Below are positions 1 to 9,043 of a stretch of DNA of 64,000 nt, one piece after another. The DNA is from Bacillota bacterium (GTDB taxonomy: Bacteria; Bacillota; Clostridia; Peptostreptococcales; Acidaminobacteraceae). The notes beneath the pieces are model-generated. The model saw nothing but the letters and a program-made list of their open reading frames with translations. It was not told the DNA's origin and ran no database searches. How positions within the stretch are numbered: position 1 is the stretch's first letter; each line of letters starts with the position of its first letter. The DNA is taken from contig JAIUOA010000012.1 in assembly GCA_020161295.1 (NCBI GenBank), positions 25,709 to 89,708 of the forward strand, written 5' to 3'. A program made the position numbers and the translations under genes.

Positions 1-190
1 GCACCGCGATTTACAGGTGGCTTCCATGGGTCAGATGGCGACGAACGTGGCGAGGCCACTTCGAAAACGGTGGGGATGAGCATCACTGTCGATGGTAAAT
101 CGTATGAGACGTTTGAGCTGAAGAAGAAGGTCGCTTTTGAGACGATTAGTATCGTATTAGTTAAACATACTAACGCATATAACACTGCAG
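1..190 (+). repeat. Repeat copy A (partner at 7879-8068)
   Basis: This segment aligns without gaps to 7879-8068 at a constant offset of 7878. I count about ten substitutions in 190 bases (about 95% identity). Similarity ends at a shared CTGCAG. The repeat probably extends left beyond the window. Confidence 0.9.
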
Positions 191-687
191 TTGCACCTGT
201 GGTGGAGGAAACTGTCAGCTATGAGATTTCTGCAGACGGCACCGTAAAGGTGGCTGTTAAGCTCACTGCGCTGTCTGATCTGGTGATCGAGAAGTATTAT
301 GGCCTGCAGAGCCGCACGCTGAAAAGTACCACGATCATTAAAATGGAAGGTTTAGACCATAAAGCGAAAAGCTATTTTGAGTCCCCAAAAGCGCGAGCCT
401 GGGGGATGGATGTCTTCGGTAAATACTGGATTGAGGTTGCGCTGGAAGATACGGGTCTCGGTGATTTTAATTACTGCATAGGTAAGCCTCAGGCGTTTAA
501 CCTAAGCTATGGTAAAACTTATTTTAATCTGATAAATGGTCGGGAGTGCGTTTTAGGTAAAGGTGAAAGCGTGGAGTGGTCCGGGCGCTACAGCTTTAAA
601 GGGCCGTATCGGGTGGATGAGCCTGTGAAGTTGGAAAGCGGAGGTAATCGTGATGAAAACCCAATTGTTAGAAATGAAGCAAAATAA
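1..687 (+). CDS. Unknown protein, 5' end outside the window
   Basis: The frame is open from base 1, so the gene starts upstream of the window; the GTG at 70 is only an internal codon. The 228 visible residues look like a beta-rich soluble protein with alternating polar and hydrophobic stretches and no signal peptide or membrane segment in the visible part. I do not recognise a family. The first 63 codons are about 95% identical in DNA to the middle of the chimeric ORF at 7612-8121, so this gene belongs to a small repeated family in this genome. Its 3' end overlaps the next gene (start near 650) by about 38 bases in another frame. The reading frame is supported by the second copy, where most substitutions are conservative. 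Function is unknown. Confidence 0.6.
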   Translation, partial: APRFTGGFHGSDGDERGEATSKTVGMSITVDGKSYETFELKKKVAFETISIVLVKHTNAYNTAVAPVVEETVSYEISADGTVKVAVKLTALSDLVIEKYYGLQSRTLKSTTIIKMEGLDHKAKSYFESPKARAWGMDVFGKYWIEVALEDTGLGDFNYCIGKPQAFNLSYGKTYFNLINGRECVLGKGESVEWSGRYSFKGPYRVDEPVKLESGGNRDENPIVRNEAK

Positions 688-2977
688 GCCATCTCTACCT
701 GAGGTTGTCGTTACTAAAAACCACTTGTTTGATGGTGCAGAGGAAGCCAGTGTACTATTAATTTCGTCACAAGCCGGATCAGGAAAATCGACGGCTGTGA
801 GTGAATGGGTGTCGCATCAATCCAAATATGTTTGCTGGTATACGCTTGATGAATGGGATAACGACATTATGCAGTTTTTTTCGTATTTGATATCTGGCAT
901 CGATGTGCTTCATCCGAGAGCGGAAGAAGCGTTAGGGCCTTTATTAAGTGCGTTTTCGGCGATAGGGTACGATACATTTTTGCGTGCATTCATCATGCAT
1001 TTGCACGCGATTGAATCGCCATTTAGTATCGTTTTAGATGATTATCATCACATTAAGAATAACCAAATACACAAGGTCTTAAGGACTTTATTAGAACACT
1101 TTCCACCCAAAATGCAGCTTGTATTGATTTCTAGAGAAGATCCTCCATTACCACTGGCAAAGCTGCGCGTTTCTAAGAAACTTTTGGAGATAAAAGATCA
1201 GCAGTTACGCTTCTCAAGCAGTGAGATCAGGGTGTATTTTCAAAAGCTGCTCAGTATCGACCTAGACGATGATCAAGTGAGCAAGCTGATGAAGCATTCT
1301 GAAGGCTGGATCGCGGGAATCCAAATGTTTGCATTATCTATAAATGAGGAAAAGCACACTTCCAAATACGTTGATAAAAAGATATCTAATAATACATTCA
1401 TCATGGAATACTTATTTGAAGAGGTTTTAGATAAACAAAGCGAGGCTGTTAAATCTTTTCTACTTAAAACATCGTTTTTAGATTTCTTTTCGGCGGAGCT
1501 ATGCGATTTTATGCTTGAATATGAACCCGGTACCTCAACTGAAATTTTATCGCATCTCACGAGAAATAATTGTTTTATCATCTCTTCAGAGGTGTCTAGC
1601 CGCTGGTTCCGCTATCATCCGCTTTTCAGAGAGATGCTAAAAAAGCGACTTTTGCTTCAGACGAAAGGTGAGCTGCACCACTACCATTATTTGGCGGGAC
1701 AATGGTTCAATACCCATGGATTTACTAAGGAAGCGATACAGCAGTATATCCTTTCAAAGGCTTATGAGGCTGCAGCAGAGGTTGTCGAATTACTATGGGC
1801 GGAGTATGACAGTCAGCTCAGGTCAGCTACGTGGTTAGAAATGGCAAATAAATTACCGCGTGAGATCGTCGATAAATGCCCTGTAATTCTTATGGGGGTA
1901 GGCTGGGCGTTACTGGATTTAGGTGAGATAGACAAGTGTCAGCCATGGTTTGAAAGATCGATGGCATTATATAGAGGCTATCATGGAGAGCATGGAGAGA
2001 ATGGAGATTATGGTAGTGAGTTGTTGATCAAAGACCAAGCATAATTTGAACTTTTACCGATTACAAATGCTTTTGCCTACGCCTATATAAATGCTGCGAT
2101 AGGAAATACTGAGGGGGTTTTTGAGCAGACTGGATATGCGCTAGATCATATACCTGAGAATCAACGTTCTAAAAAGATGACGATTATGATTCTGCTCGGA
2201 ATCGCTTATTGGCAAAAAGGAGATTTTAGGGAAGCTGAACGTACCTTAATGTCGGCTTTTCAAAACATAAACAAGGAGACGCATCCGATTTTAGAGAATT
2301 CAGCATGGATGCTATTAGGTGATCTTTACATTCATCAATGCAAGTTTGAGATTTCTAAATCTTTATTCGAGAAGCTTATTAATAAAACGAAGAAGATGAA
2401 GGGAATCGAAATTTTACGTCCTAGCTTATATCTCGGATTAGCAAAGATCGCCTTTTTAGAAAAAGACAACGGTGGTGCATACGAACTGCTGGAACAGAGC
2501 ATGTTATGCGGCGAGTCCTCTTCGCTGGTCGACTGGAAGTATAAATATTACTTATTACTAGCACGCATTTATGCAAGTGAAGCTTTATTTAGTCTAGCGC
2601 ATGATTGTATTATCGAAAGTAGGAAGGTTTTCATCATGAATCCCATCCCAGACGACGTCAGTATCGATGACGTGGAACAGGAGATATATTTGCTTGAAAA
2701 GAATACCGTGGTCACTGATGGAAAGCGGTTGACTAAAGATAACGATCAGCATTTCAAACGTGAGCGAATCAATAAAACACTTTCAGAACCTTTAACAGTG
2801 AGAGAGTTAGAAGTTTTACTATTAATCGTTTCAGGTTACTCTAACCAGGAAATCGCGAATCGGTTATACTTGTCTCTAAATACCGTGAAAAGCTATAACC
2901 AGAACATCTTCGGAAAACTAGAGGTAACTAGAAGAACTCAAGCTGCAGCTAAGGCGATGCAGTTAGGATTGATCTAA
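650..2977 (+). pseudogene. MalT/LuxR-type ATP-dependent regulator with one in-frame stop
   Basis: A 775-codon frame is interrupted by a single TAA at 2042-2044; the same frame continues without a shift to 2977. The N-terminal part has a P-loop (AGSGKST, residues 42-48) and a Walker B-like VLDDYHH near residue 128, as in MalT-type STAND ATPases. TPR-like helices follow the stop, and the last 60 residues form a LuxR-type helix-turn-helix (LTVRELEVLLL, then NTVKSYNQNIFGKL). Such proteins switch on transcription after binding ATP and an inducer. The stop lies just after a short repetitive stretch (HGEHGENGDYG), which may mark a slippage-prone site. It is either a nonsense-mutated gene, a gene expressed as two pieces (a second start is available at 2177), or a sequencing error. 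The DUF4386 membrane protein just downstream may be its target. Confidence 0.8.
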
Positions 2978-3087
2978 TTTAAAAAACATACTTTTTTAGA
3001 CTAAAACCCATACTTTAGAAGGTATTATTACGTCTCCTGATATCTTATGCTTAGATAGTAGCATCTGTTTAAAAGGAGGAGAGCAAA

Positions 3088-3765
3088 ATGAATAGAAGAA
3101 CGGCGAGAATAGCGGGACTTATGTTTTTTATGATGGTATTGACAGGCATACTAGCAGAAGTTCTTTTTAGAGGAAAAATATTTGGAGCGGAGGATCTATC
3201 GATAGTAAGTAACCATATATTAGCAAATGAATTTTTATATCGCGTAGGGATTACAAGCGACTTATTTATGGCACTCTTTTATCTGCTAACAGCGTTATTT
3301 CTGTATAAACTGTTAAACCACGTCGATAAAAGCATGGCAACCATAATGGTGTTGTTTGCTACCTGTGGAAGTGTCATTTTAATGCTAAACACACTGTTTG
3401 AATGGGTGCCCTTATATATCATCATTGAATTTGATTATTTAAGTGCATTTAGCGCTCAGCAAAGAGAATCTTTAGCGTTGTTTTTCTTCAACTTGTATCA
3501 AGAAGGTTATATTATCGGGCAGATATTCTTTTCATTATGGGTTTTTCCACTGGGAGTGTTGATTTATAAGTCCATGGTGATCCCTAGAATTTTCAGTATT
3601 CTATTTATGACTGAAACGGTGTTAGGATTAATAGCTGTCGTCATACATTTTATGATGCCGAACGCAACACTGGAAACGGTCTTTATGTTACCGATGATAA
3701 TCGCGGAGTTTTCATTTATGATGTATTTGATGCTTCAAAGGGGCACCAGTATCAAAGAAGTATAG
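3088..3765 (+). CDS. DUF4386-type integral membrane protein
   Basis: This 225-residue protein is almost entirely membrane-embedded, with about six hydrophobic segments: near residues 8-25, 55-75, 85-110, 125-150, 155-180 and 185-215. Its opening (NRRTARIAGLMF) and the layout of helices fit the DUF4386 family, small membrane proteins of unknown role common in Firmicutes. A strong AAAGGAGGAGA ribosome binding site lies seven or eight bases before the ATG. It follows the interrupted LuxR-type regulator by 110 bases, and regulators of that class often control an adjacent membrane protein, so co-regulation is a reasonable inference. A hairpin terminator follows at 3878. Confidence 0.7.
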   Translation: MNRRTARIAGLMFFMMVLTGILAEVLFRGKIFGAEDLSIVSNHILANEFLYRVGITSDLFMALFYLLTALFLYKLLNHVDKSMATIMVLFATCGSVILMLNTLFEWVPLYIIIEFDYLSAFSAQQRESLALFFFNLYQEGYIIGQIFFSLWVFPLGVLIYKSMVIPRIFSILFMTETVLGLIAVVIHFMMPNATLETVFMLPMIIAEFSFMMYLMLQRGTSIKEV

Positions 3766-3877
3766 CACCATTATTAGTGTTTCAAAATCCAGGGGTGTTA
3801 GTTTACAAAAGGAAGAATCTGTATTTCGCAATTTGAATTTTAGTTAAACCAATGCGTCAAGCAGCCAGACATTAGAA

Positions 3878-3907
3878 AAGCACTCAGGTTCTGAGTGCTT
3901 TAATTTT
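3878..3907. terminator. Bidirectional hairpin terminator
   Basis: A perfect 10-base inverted repeat (AAGCACTCAG / CTGAGTGCTT) with a three-base loop is followed by TAATTTTT on the plus strand and preceded by an A-run. It lies between the convergent genes ending at 3765 and 3922. The same stem core recurs in the terminator after glnA (6595). Confidence 0.85.
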
Positions 3908-3921
3908 TAAGCTTTAGCGCC

Positions 3922-4977
3922 TTACTCGATAGCATCAGGCATATTTAAAGGTTCAGGGATGTTGCTGTCATAGTGCATCCGGTGAACCCGATAGTCTGGG
4001 TCTTCAGGATTAAAGAAATAAAGGTAATCGCCATAGGCGTGAATATAATTAATGTTCATGTCTAGTACTTTCTCGATTGCACCGCCGCTAAGTGGTACTT
4101 TGTATAGTTTGTAACCATCGTCACTGTTTTGAAAGAATAGGTAATCGCCACAGATGTTCATGAAGTCACCATAGGCTTCTGTCAGCAGTGTTCTGTTGCC
4201 GCCATTTACATCGTATCGATAAATCCCATTTGGTTCGGTATTTAGGTCTACGACATAAATCCAGCCGTCGTGAATGATGAAAAACTCGATCCATTGTTCC
4301 TGGAGCATGACGAGATTAGTGCCATCTGTGTTCATCTTATAGAAGTCCCACGCATTCCAATAACGATTAAAATAGAGCTGGCCATCATAGTAGACGAGGT
4401 GTTCGACATCCACTAGATCGCTCAATTTCTCTCGATTTTCACCGTTCATTTTTACTCGGTACACTGTGTTACCATCTTTAGTATTGATGTAATATAGCCA
4501 ACCATCAACTGCATTGATGTAAATTGCTGAATCTGATGCAATCGTTTTAATCTCACCTGTCTGTAAATCGATCTGACCGAGCCCCATCAAACCGCTATTA
4601 TAGACATAGTTACCCAATACCTGAATGTAATTTCCACCACCATTTTCAATCTTCTTAAGTTCACCTGTTTCAAGGTTTAGAATACCCAAGTCGTAATTGG
4701 CCTTGTAATAAAGTTTGTTGCCTTGAAATCCCCAAAATGAATTATTTGCAATATTTCCTGGTGTGCCACCAATCGTATTTGCTGGTCCGTCGTCTGAATC
4801 CTCAGCTTCGGTGATGCTAATCGATTCAGTTTCTACTGAGGAAGATTCGCTGATAGCAGCTGTGGATGAAGTTTCTTCAGTCACATCAGCTTCGTTTTTC
4901 GGACTACAGGATGTCAGTGCCAGAGCGAACAACACGATTAACGCCAAAGTAAATAGCCGTCCTTTATTAATACCCAT
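3922..4977 (-). CDS. Lipoprotein with DUF5050-type beta-propeller repeats
   Basis: The 351-residue protein starts with a lipoprotein signal peptide (lipobox LTSC, Cys24) followed by a Ser/Thr/Glu-rich linker to about residue 70. The rest consists of repeats of about 40 residues containing W-x-Y/L-Y-Y-or-F strands that end in a polar turn (for example GDYLYFFNPED). This pattern is typical of the DUF5050 family, which is modelled as a beta-propeller on the cell surface. An AAGGAGGTG ribosome binding site lies just before the ATG. No catalytic residues are evident. A binding or sensing role on the outside of the membrane is inferred from the fold only. Confidence 0.75.
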   Translation of the reverse strand: MGINKGRLFTLALIVLFALALTSCSPKNEADVTEETSSTAAISESSSVETESISITEAEDSDDGPANTIGGTPGNIANNSFWGFQGNKLYYKANYDLGILNLETGELKKIENGGGNYIQVLGNYVYNSGLMGLGQIDLQTGEIKTIASDSAIYINAVDGWLYYINTKDGNTVYRVKMNGENREKLSDLVDVEHLVYYDGQLYFNRYWNAWDFYKMNTDGTNLVMLQEQWIEFFIIHDGWIYVVDLNTEPNGIYRYDVNGGNRTLLTEAYGDFMNICGDYLFFQNSDDGYKLYKVPLSGGAIEKVLDMNINYIHAYGDYLYFFNPEDPDYRVHRMHYDSNIPEPLNMPDAIE

Positions 4978-5073
4978 AATGCCACCTCCTTCGATATCAT
5001 ATACCCAATAATAGGTATCAAGTAACTGATTGGATGTTCCTTCAAAAAAAAACGCAAGGATTGCAAGAAAATT

Positions 5074-5102
5074 TTGATTTTTCAGTCAACTCATTATAAA
5101 AT
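5074..5102 (+). promoter_or_regulatory. Putative sigma-A promoter of glnA
   Basis: TTGATT and TAAAAT are separated by exactly 17 bases, 48 bases before the glnA start. The region is AT-rich, so chance similarity is possible. No GlnR-type TGTNA...TNACA palindrome was recognised here. Confidence 0.45.
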
Positions 5103-5149
5103 AGTAATGCACGGTGATAGGTTCCAAATACAATCTAACGAGGTGAATT

Positions 5150-6580
5150 ATGTTTAATTCAGTAGAAGAAGTTCGTGATTACTGTCAGAAGAATGAAGTT
5201 AAGATACTCGACTTCAAGGTAGCAGACCTTAGTGGTCGCTGGCATCATCTATCAATCGTACCAGAAAGATTAGATTATCGCACTATGGAAGATGGCATCG
5301 GATTTGACGGTTCGAGCTATGGATTTCTAACGGTTGAAAAATCAGATATGGTCTTCATACCAGATTTGAGCACCGGTTTCTTAGATCCCTTCACAAAGGT
5401 TAAGACGTTAACGTTTTTAGCGAACACTTATACACTTCACCCGGAACCGAGAAGATTTGAATCCGATCCACGATATGTCGTCGAAAAGCTAGAAAAACAC
5501 ATGCGAAAAGAAAACATCTGTGATACGGCTTTACTGGGACCTGAGTTTGAATTCCATATACTCGATCATATCGCTTATGATGTAAGTCCTCAGTCCATGT
5601 ATGTGGAGCTCGACGCGAAGCAGGCGAACTGGAATTCGGGTAAAAATGACACGCAGAATCTAGGCTTTACGGTTAAACATAAAGGGGGATATCATGTCGA
5701 TATTCCGCACGATGAAAATTATAACTTAAGAAATGAAATGGTCCTGACGCTGGAGCAAAATGGCGTGCCGGTTAAATACCATCATTCAGAGGTAGGGGGA
5801 CCTGGACAGCTAGAGATCGAGCTTAGTTTTGGTGGTGCTGCTGAAATGGGCGACCGTACCATGAAAAGTAAGTATATTATTAAAAACACGGCGGTTAAAA
5901 ATAACAAAACGGTGACGTTTATGCCGAAACCATTCTATAAGGAAGCTGGAAATGGGATGCACGTCCATATGATTTTATTTAAGGATGGTCAGCCACTGTT
6001 CTTCGATAAGGATGGATATGCCGGCATGTCAGAAACGGCACTGTATGCCATGGGCGGACTTTTAAAGCATGCGCCTGCACTTTCTGCCATCGTCAATCCG
6101 ACGACGAACTCGTATAAACGTTTAGTTCCTGGCTATGAAGCACCGGTATCGATTTGCTTCGCCTTATCAAATCGAAGCGCAGTAATCAGGATTCCAGGCT
6201 ATGCAAACAGACCTGAGGAAAAACGCTTCGAGTACCGTTCTTCTGATGCGACGGCGAATCCATATTATGCGTATGCCGCTTTACTCATGGCAGCATTTGA
6301 TGGGATTCAAAATAAGATCGATCCAGTGGCTGAAGGATACGGCCCGCTGGATAAGAACATCTTTGATCTTCCTGATGAAGAAAAGGCAAAAATCAAATCA
6401 CTGCCTAAATCGGTGGAGGAAGCCGCTGAAGCTTTAGAAAATGATCACGCATTTTTAATGGCGGGCAATGTTTTCACGAAAGAGCTGATCATGAACATTA
6501 AAAATCGTATTCTTAAGGATGCTGCAGAAGTGAATTTCATCCCTCATCCAAAAGAGTTTGATATGGTTTTCGATTTGTAA
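5150..6580 (+). CDS. glnA: Glutamine synthetase type I
   Basis: This 476-residue enzyme makes glutamine from glutamate, ammonia and ATP in the cytoplasm. The family motifs are present: FDGSSYGF near residue 49, a PTTNSYKRLVPGYEAP latch, the ATP-site KPFYKEAGNGMHVHM segment and the NRSAVIRIP block. The length is that of the long (beta-like) GSI group rather than the ~444-residue Firmicute alpha group. In adenylylated GSI-beta enzymes a tyrosine sits in a KNLYDLPPEE context; here the equivalent residue is Phe405 (KNIFDLPDEE), so control by adenylylation is unlikely. The start is set by a GAGGTG ribosome binding site five or six bases upstream. The last 56 bases of sequence before the stop, from GCTGCAG onward, are copied exactly into the chimeric ORF at 8062-8117. 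Confidence 0.95.
   Translation: MFNSVEEVRDYCQKNEVKILDFKVADLSGRWHHLSIVPERLDYRTMEDGIGFDGSSYGFLTVEKSDMVFIPDLSTGFLDPFTKVKTLTFLANTYTLHPEPRRFESDPRYVVEKLEKHMRKENICDTALLGPEFEFHILDHIAYDVSPQSMYVELDAKQANWNSGKNDTQNLGFTVKHKGGYHVDIPHDENYNLRNEMVLTLEQNGVPVKYHHSEVGGPGQLEIELSFGGAAEMGDRTMKSKYIIKNTAVKNNKTVTFMPKPFYKEAGNGMHVHMILFKDGQPLFFDKDGYAGMSETALYAMGGLLKHAPALSAIVNPTTNSYKRLVPGYEAPVSICFALSNRSAVIRIPGYANRPEEKRFEYRSSDATANPYYAYAALLMAAFDGIQNKIDPVAEGYGPLDKNIFDLPDEEKAKIKSLPKSVEEAAEALENDHAFLMAGNVFTKELIMNIKNRILKDAAEVNFIPHPKEFDMVFDL
6521..6576 (+). repeat. glnA 3'-end segment duplicated at 8062-8117
   Basis: 56 bases beginning with GCTGCAG are identical, base for base, to 8062-8117. Identity stops one base before the stop codon region (TTGTAA here, TTATAG there). 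Confidence 0.9.
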
Positions 6581-6594
6581 GTGGACGAGGATAG

Positions 6595-6624
6595 AGCACT
6601 CAGATTAAATTCTGAGTGCTTTTT
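6595..6624 (+). terminator. Terminator of glnA
   Basis: Stem AGCACTCAG / CTGAGTGCT with an eight-base loop, followed by TTTTC. The stem core is the same as in the terminator at 3878. Confidence 0.85.
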
Positions 6625-6634
6625 CTTATAAGCA

Positions 6635-6703
6635 TGCGCCAAATCGCAAAGTTTGGTATCGCCAAATTACAAAATGAATTTGCGCCAAATCGCAAATCTG
6701 AAT
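6635..6703 (+). repeat. Three 23-bp tandem units upstream of the DUF2397 gene
   Basis: Units begin at 6635, 6658 and 6681. The first 16 bases of units 1 and 3 are identical (TGCGCCAAATCGCAAA); unit 2 matches 12 of 16. The remaining seven bases of each unit are not conserved, so the pattern is a 16-base box repeated every 23 bases. It lies 66-134 bases before the DUF2397 start and downstream of the glnA terminator, a position that suits operator sites for a regulator of the downstream gene. Confidence 0.7.
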
Positions 6704-6768
6704 AAAATGTGATAACATGATATTAAGGTACAATGTGAGGATATATTTCGAGTATAAAGGAGCCTCTT

Positions 6769-7476
6769 ATGCAGCTTAAAGCACTTAAGCCACTTCAGGA
6801 AACGAAGTATCTATCGGTTGAAAATGCATGGCGTTATCGTGCGATTATGCGAACGTTTTATGTAAATGACATGCGATATAAACATTGGCTAAATAAAGAG
6901 GATGTGTTTGATGCGCTAAAAAGTGAGCCTCCATTTAGTGACTATACGCTGGAGCTGTGCGCTCAAGACCTCGAGGTGTTACATGGTTGGGGTAATCTAA
7001 GTGCGGTACAGGACACCTCTAAGGTGATGACCTATCAACAATTCGTCACCAAGCAGTTTAGATATCAGATGACAGAATACGCCATCGAAATCGAACGGAT
7101 GACGGTACGGCTGGAAAATCTATTTATAGAAGGTGGTTCTCTTGAACCGACACTTATGGAACGACTGAAAACGCAGATAGAGTCGATGTCACGCATGCTG
7201 GAGGCTGATGACATGACCATCGGCGGATGGTGGAATGCGCTTACGGGTGATTTCCAAAGGCTGAATCAAAGCTATCAAGACTATATTCGTGATTGGTCTG
7301 GCGCAAAAGCTGAGGAACTTCTGAAGACGAAGCAGTTTTTAGTGTATAAAGAAAAGCTGGTCGAGTACCTGAAGTATTTCATTAAAGCACTTCAGCTCCA
7401 TGGACATGAAATCGCATTATTTCTCAATACTCATGGGTGTCAGGCACCGAATCGGAAGAAACTAATATTCAAGTGA
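6769..7476 (+). pseudogene. Truncated DUF2397 / TIGR02677 protein (Wadjet type III JetA-like)
   Basis: The 235-residue product resembles the N-terminal half of TIGR02677 (DUF2397) proteins: an opening like KYLSVENAWRYRAIMRTFY, then RYKHWLNKEDVFDAL, and a helical region with W-N-x-L around residue 160. Family members are about 500 residues long and, in type III Wadjet systems, form a winged-helix subunit of an SMC-like complex that removes plasmids. Here the frame runs into a short inverted-repeat element at 7437 and stops at 7476; the last 13 residues are encoded by that element. No partner genes (DUF2398, SMC-type, DUF2399) follow, so the system is not functional here. A GGAGC ribosome binding site precedes the ATG. 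The family assignment is from motif memory and moderately sure; the truncation is seen directly. Confidence 0.65.
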
Positions 7477-7543
7477 TGAGTCCTTTTAAAATCAATACTT
7501 GTGGAATCTAAGTTTAGGTTTCTTCCGATACTGTACCTGACAC
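7437..7543. mobile_element. 107-bp MITE/REP-like element with 26-bp inverted ends
   Basis: The left end (7437-7462, starting GTGTCAGGCACC) and right end (7518-7543, reading GTGTCAGGTACA on the minus strand) are inverted repeats matching at about 22 of 26 positions. The inside has no ORF. GTGTCAGG-type ends are common in small non-autonomous elements moved by Y1/REP-type transposases; no transposase is present in the window. The element sits exactly at the break in the DUF2397 gene. No clear target-site duplication is seen. Confidence 0.7.
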
Positions 7544-7878
7544 TTAATAAGAAGAAATGAACTATTTGCTCACGGCATTGTCACTGAGCAACGATAATAT
7601 CGATCATAGGCATGTGCGTCTTTTTTTATGCGCTGGGTTATGGTGAGACGGCTGATTGGCAGGTGACTTTTGATTCGGCGCAGGCGCTAACGATTCGTTT
7701 TACCAATGGTTTCGGGCTTCGCATGTCACCGCTCAGCGTAAATAAGACGCTGCACTTCTCAGAGCTGTTTTATACGGACGATAAGGGCATAAAGATAAAA
7801 TATCATCCTATTAGTACCGACTGGATCGGGCCACTGATGGTTAGAGCGACGGGTGAGGAGGTGACCCGAGATGATGAA

Positions 7879-8068
7879 GCACCGCGATTTACGGGTGGCT
7901 TCCATGGCTCAGATGGCGATGAAGGTGGCGAGGCCACTTCGAAAACGGTGGGGATGAGCATCACTGTCGATGGTAAATCGTATGAGAAGTTTGAGCTGAA
8001 GAAGAAGGTCACTTTTGAGACGATTAGTATCGTATTTGTTAAACATACAAACGCGTATAACGCTGCAG
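7879..8068 (+). repeat. Repeat copy B (partner at 1-190)
   Basis: Gap-free match to bases 1-190 with about ten substitutions, ending at CTGCAG where the sequence switches to glnA-derived DNA. Confidence 0.9.
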
Positions 8069-8117
8069 AAGTGAATTTCATCCCTCATCCAAAAGAGTTT
8101 GATATGGTTTTCGATTT
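8062..8117 (+). repeat. Exact copy of glnA bases 6521-6576
   Basis: All 56 bases match. Together with copy B it shows that two unrelated donor segments were joined at a seven-base microhomology (GCTGCAG). Confidence 0.9.
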
Positions 8118-8144
8118 ATAGTAATAAGGAGCGGTCCATTTATA

Positions 8145-8846
8145 TTACTTTATGATAAACTCTGGATTATCTTTATCCACGAAACCGACGATAACCTCAC
8201 AGCCAAAATAGTTAGTTAACCGTTCAGAGAGCTCGTCTCTAGAGCGCATCACGAAGTCGTAGTTTTTATCGGAAAAGCCATCGATCGGGAAAAAGATATT
8301 TTTGCTTTCTTCGGTGATTTTGCCGATTTCACTTTGCCGCCAGATCCATCTACGGGTTTTTACTTTATTTCCCACGGTGTAGATGAGTTCACCTTCATCA
8401 AGAATTTCAGCCTCGGTTTCGCCGAATGGGATAAAGACGTCCTCAGCGTTCGAAAATCTGAGACAAATATCTTCATCTGCTACATCGATATCGTGTGCAC
8501 CGATGGGTACAGTATATTTTAATGAAATGGCGTTTCCTAAATCGACGATGGCGTTGATATGGGGGAGGCCTTTTTTCTTTGCCACGCGCGTGATCATCGC
8601 TTCGATGGAGCTCATGAACTTGTTCGGGTTAATTCCCAGGGCGGAAAACGCCTCTCTATAGTAAACGATTTCATCCGCTTCTTTAACGTTACGGTCCATG
8701 TACCTTTCTTCAGTGTCGGTCAGACTGTTTTCAAGAAATGCCATAACATCTGGGTTAGGACGGTTCTTTATGCCTCTCGCCACGACGATACCGAAGCAAG
8801 CATTTCCCATTTTTTCGAATACCTCTCTAGATACACTGAATTTCAT
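8145..8846 (-). CDS. B3/B4 tRNA-binding-domain protein (PheT-like editing fold)
   Basis: The 233-residue protein matches the stand-alone B3/B4 domain family, related to the editing region of phenylalanyl-tRNA synthetase beta. Recognisable pieces are the NPNKFMSSIEAMITRVAKK helix, the NAIVDLGNAISLKYTVPIGAHD core and a late segment with WRQSEIGKIT. Such proteins are thought to act on misacylated tRNA or amino-acid substrates, but the exact reaction is not established. The start chosen is the ATG at 8846, preceded by GAGGTGA at a good distance; a longer frame up to 8939 lacks a binding site and has unlikely composition. It stands alone and ends 23 bases from the chimeric ORF. Confidence 0.8.
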   Translation of the reverse strand: MKFSVSREVFEKMGNACFGIVVARGIKNRPNPDVMAFLENSLTDTEERYMDRNVKEADEIVYYREAFSALGINPNKFMSSIEAMITRVAKKKGLPHINAIVDLGNAISLKYTVPIGAHDIDVADEDICLRFSNAEDVFIPFGETEAEILDEGELIYTVGNKVKTRRWIWRQSEIGKITEESKNIFFPIDGFSDKNYDFVMRSRDELSERLTNYFGCEVIVGFVDKDNPEFIIK

Positions 8847-9043
8847 ATAGTTCACCTCATATGGTAAATATTTAAATTGAATTCTATCACTATCTTTAAA
8901 ACAAATCCAGCAGAAAGTTTTATGGCATAAAAATTGCACATTATGTTATTAGAAAACGAAAGGGGGGTAGCGGGGGTTTTTAGTTTAAACGTTTCGATTA
9001 TATTTGATATCAATTTAATGAAATTATAGGAGGATGTGTAATC

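Larger units (their letters stand above)
7612..8121 (+). pseudogene. Chimeric ORF: second copy of the gene at 1-687 fused to the glnA 3' end
   Basis: Codons 1-152 correspond to the beta-rich protein family of the gene at the left edge; 7879-8068 aligns with 1-190. At a shared GCTGCAG the sequence switches to an exact copy of the last 56 bases of glnA, in the same frame, giving the C-terminal residues EVNFIPHPKEFDMVFDL and a TAG stop. The start is weak: the ATG at 7612 has no good ribosome binding site and the first residues may be read from non-coding sequence next to the inverted-repeat element. It looks like a rearrangement product rather than a working gene. A genome-assembly artefact at the CTGCAG junction cannot be excluded from sequence alone. 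Confidence 0.7.

Noticed and set aside
4763..5011. ORF opposite to the lipoprotein gene
   Set aside because: It is a shadow of the Ser/Thr/Glu-rich linker and signal peptide on the other strand, with no binding site.
6635..6703. Short CRISPR array
   Set aside because: Only three units with seven-base variable parts, one unit degenerate, and no cas genes.
8847..8939. Longer start for the B3/B4-domain protein
   Set aside because: The extra 31 residues have no ribosome binding site and do not look coding; GAGGTGA sits before the ATG at 8846.
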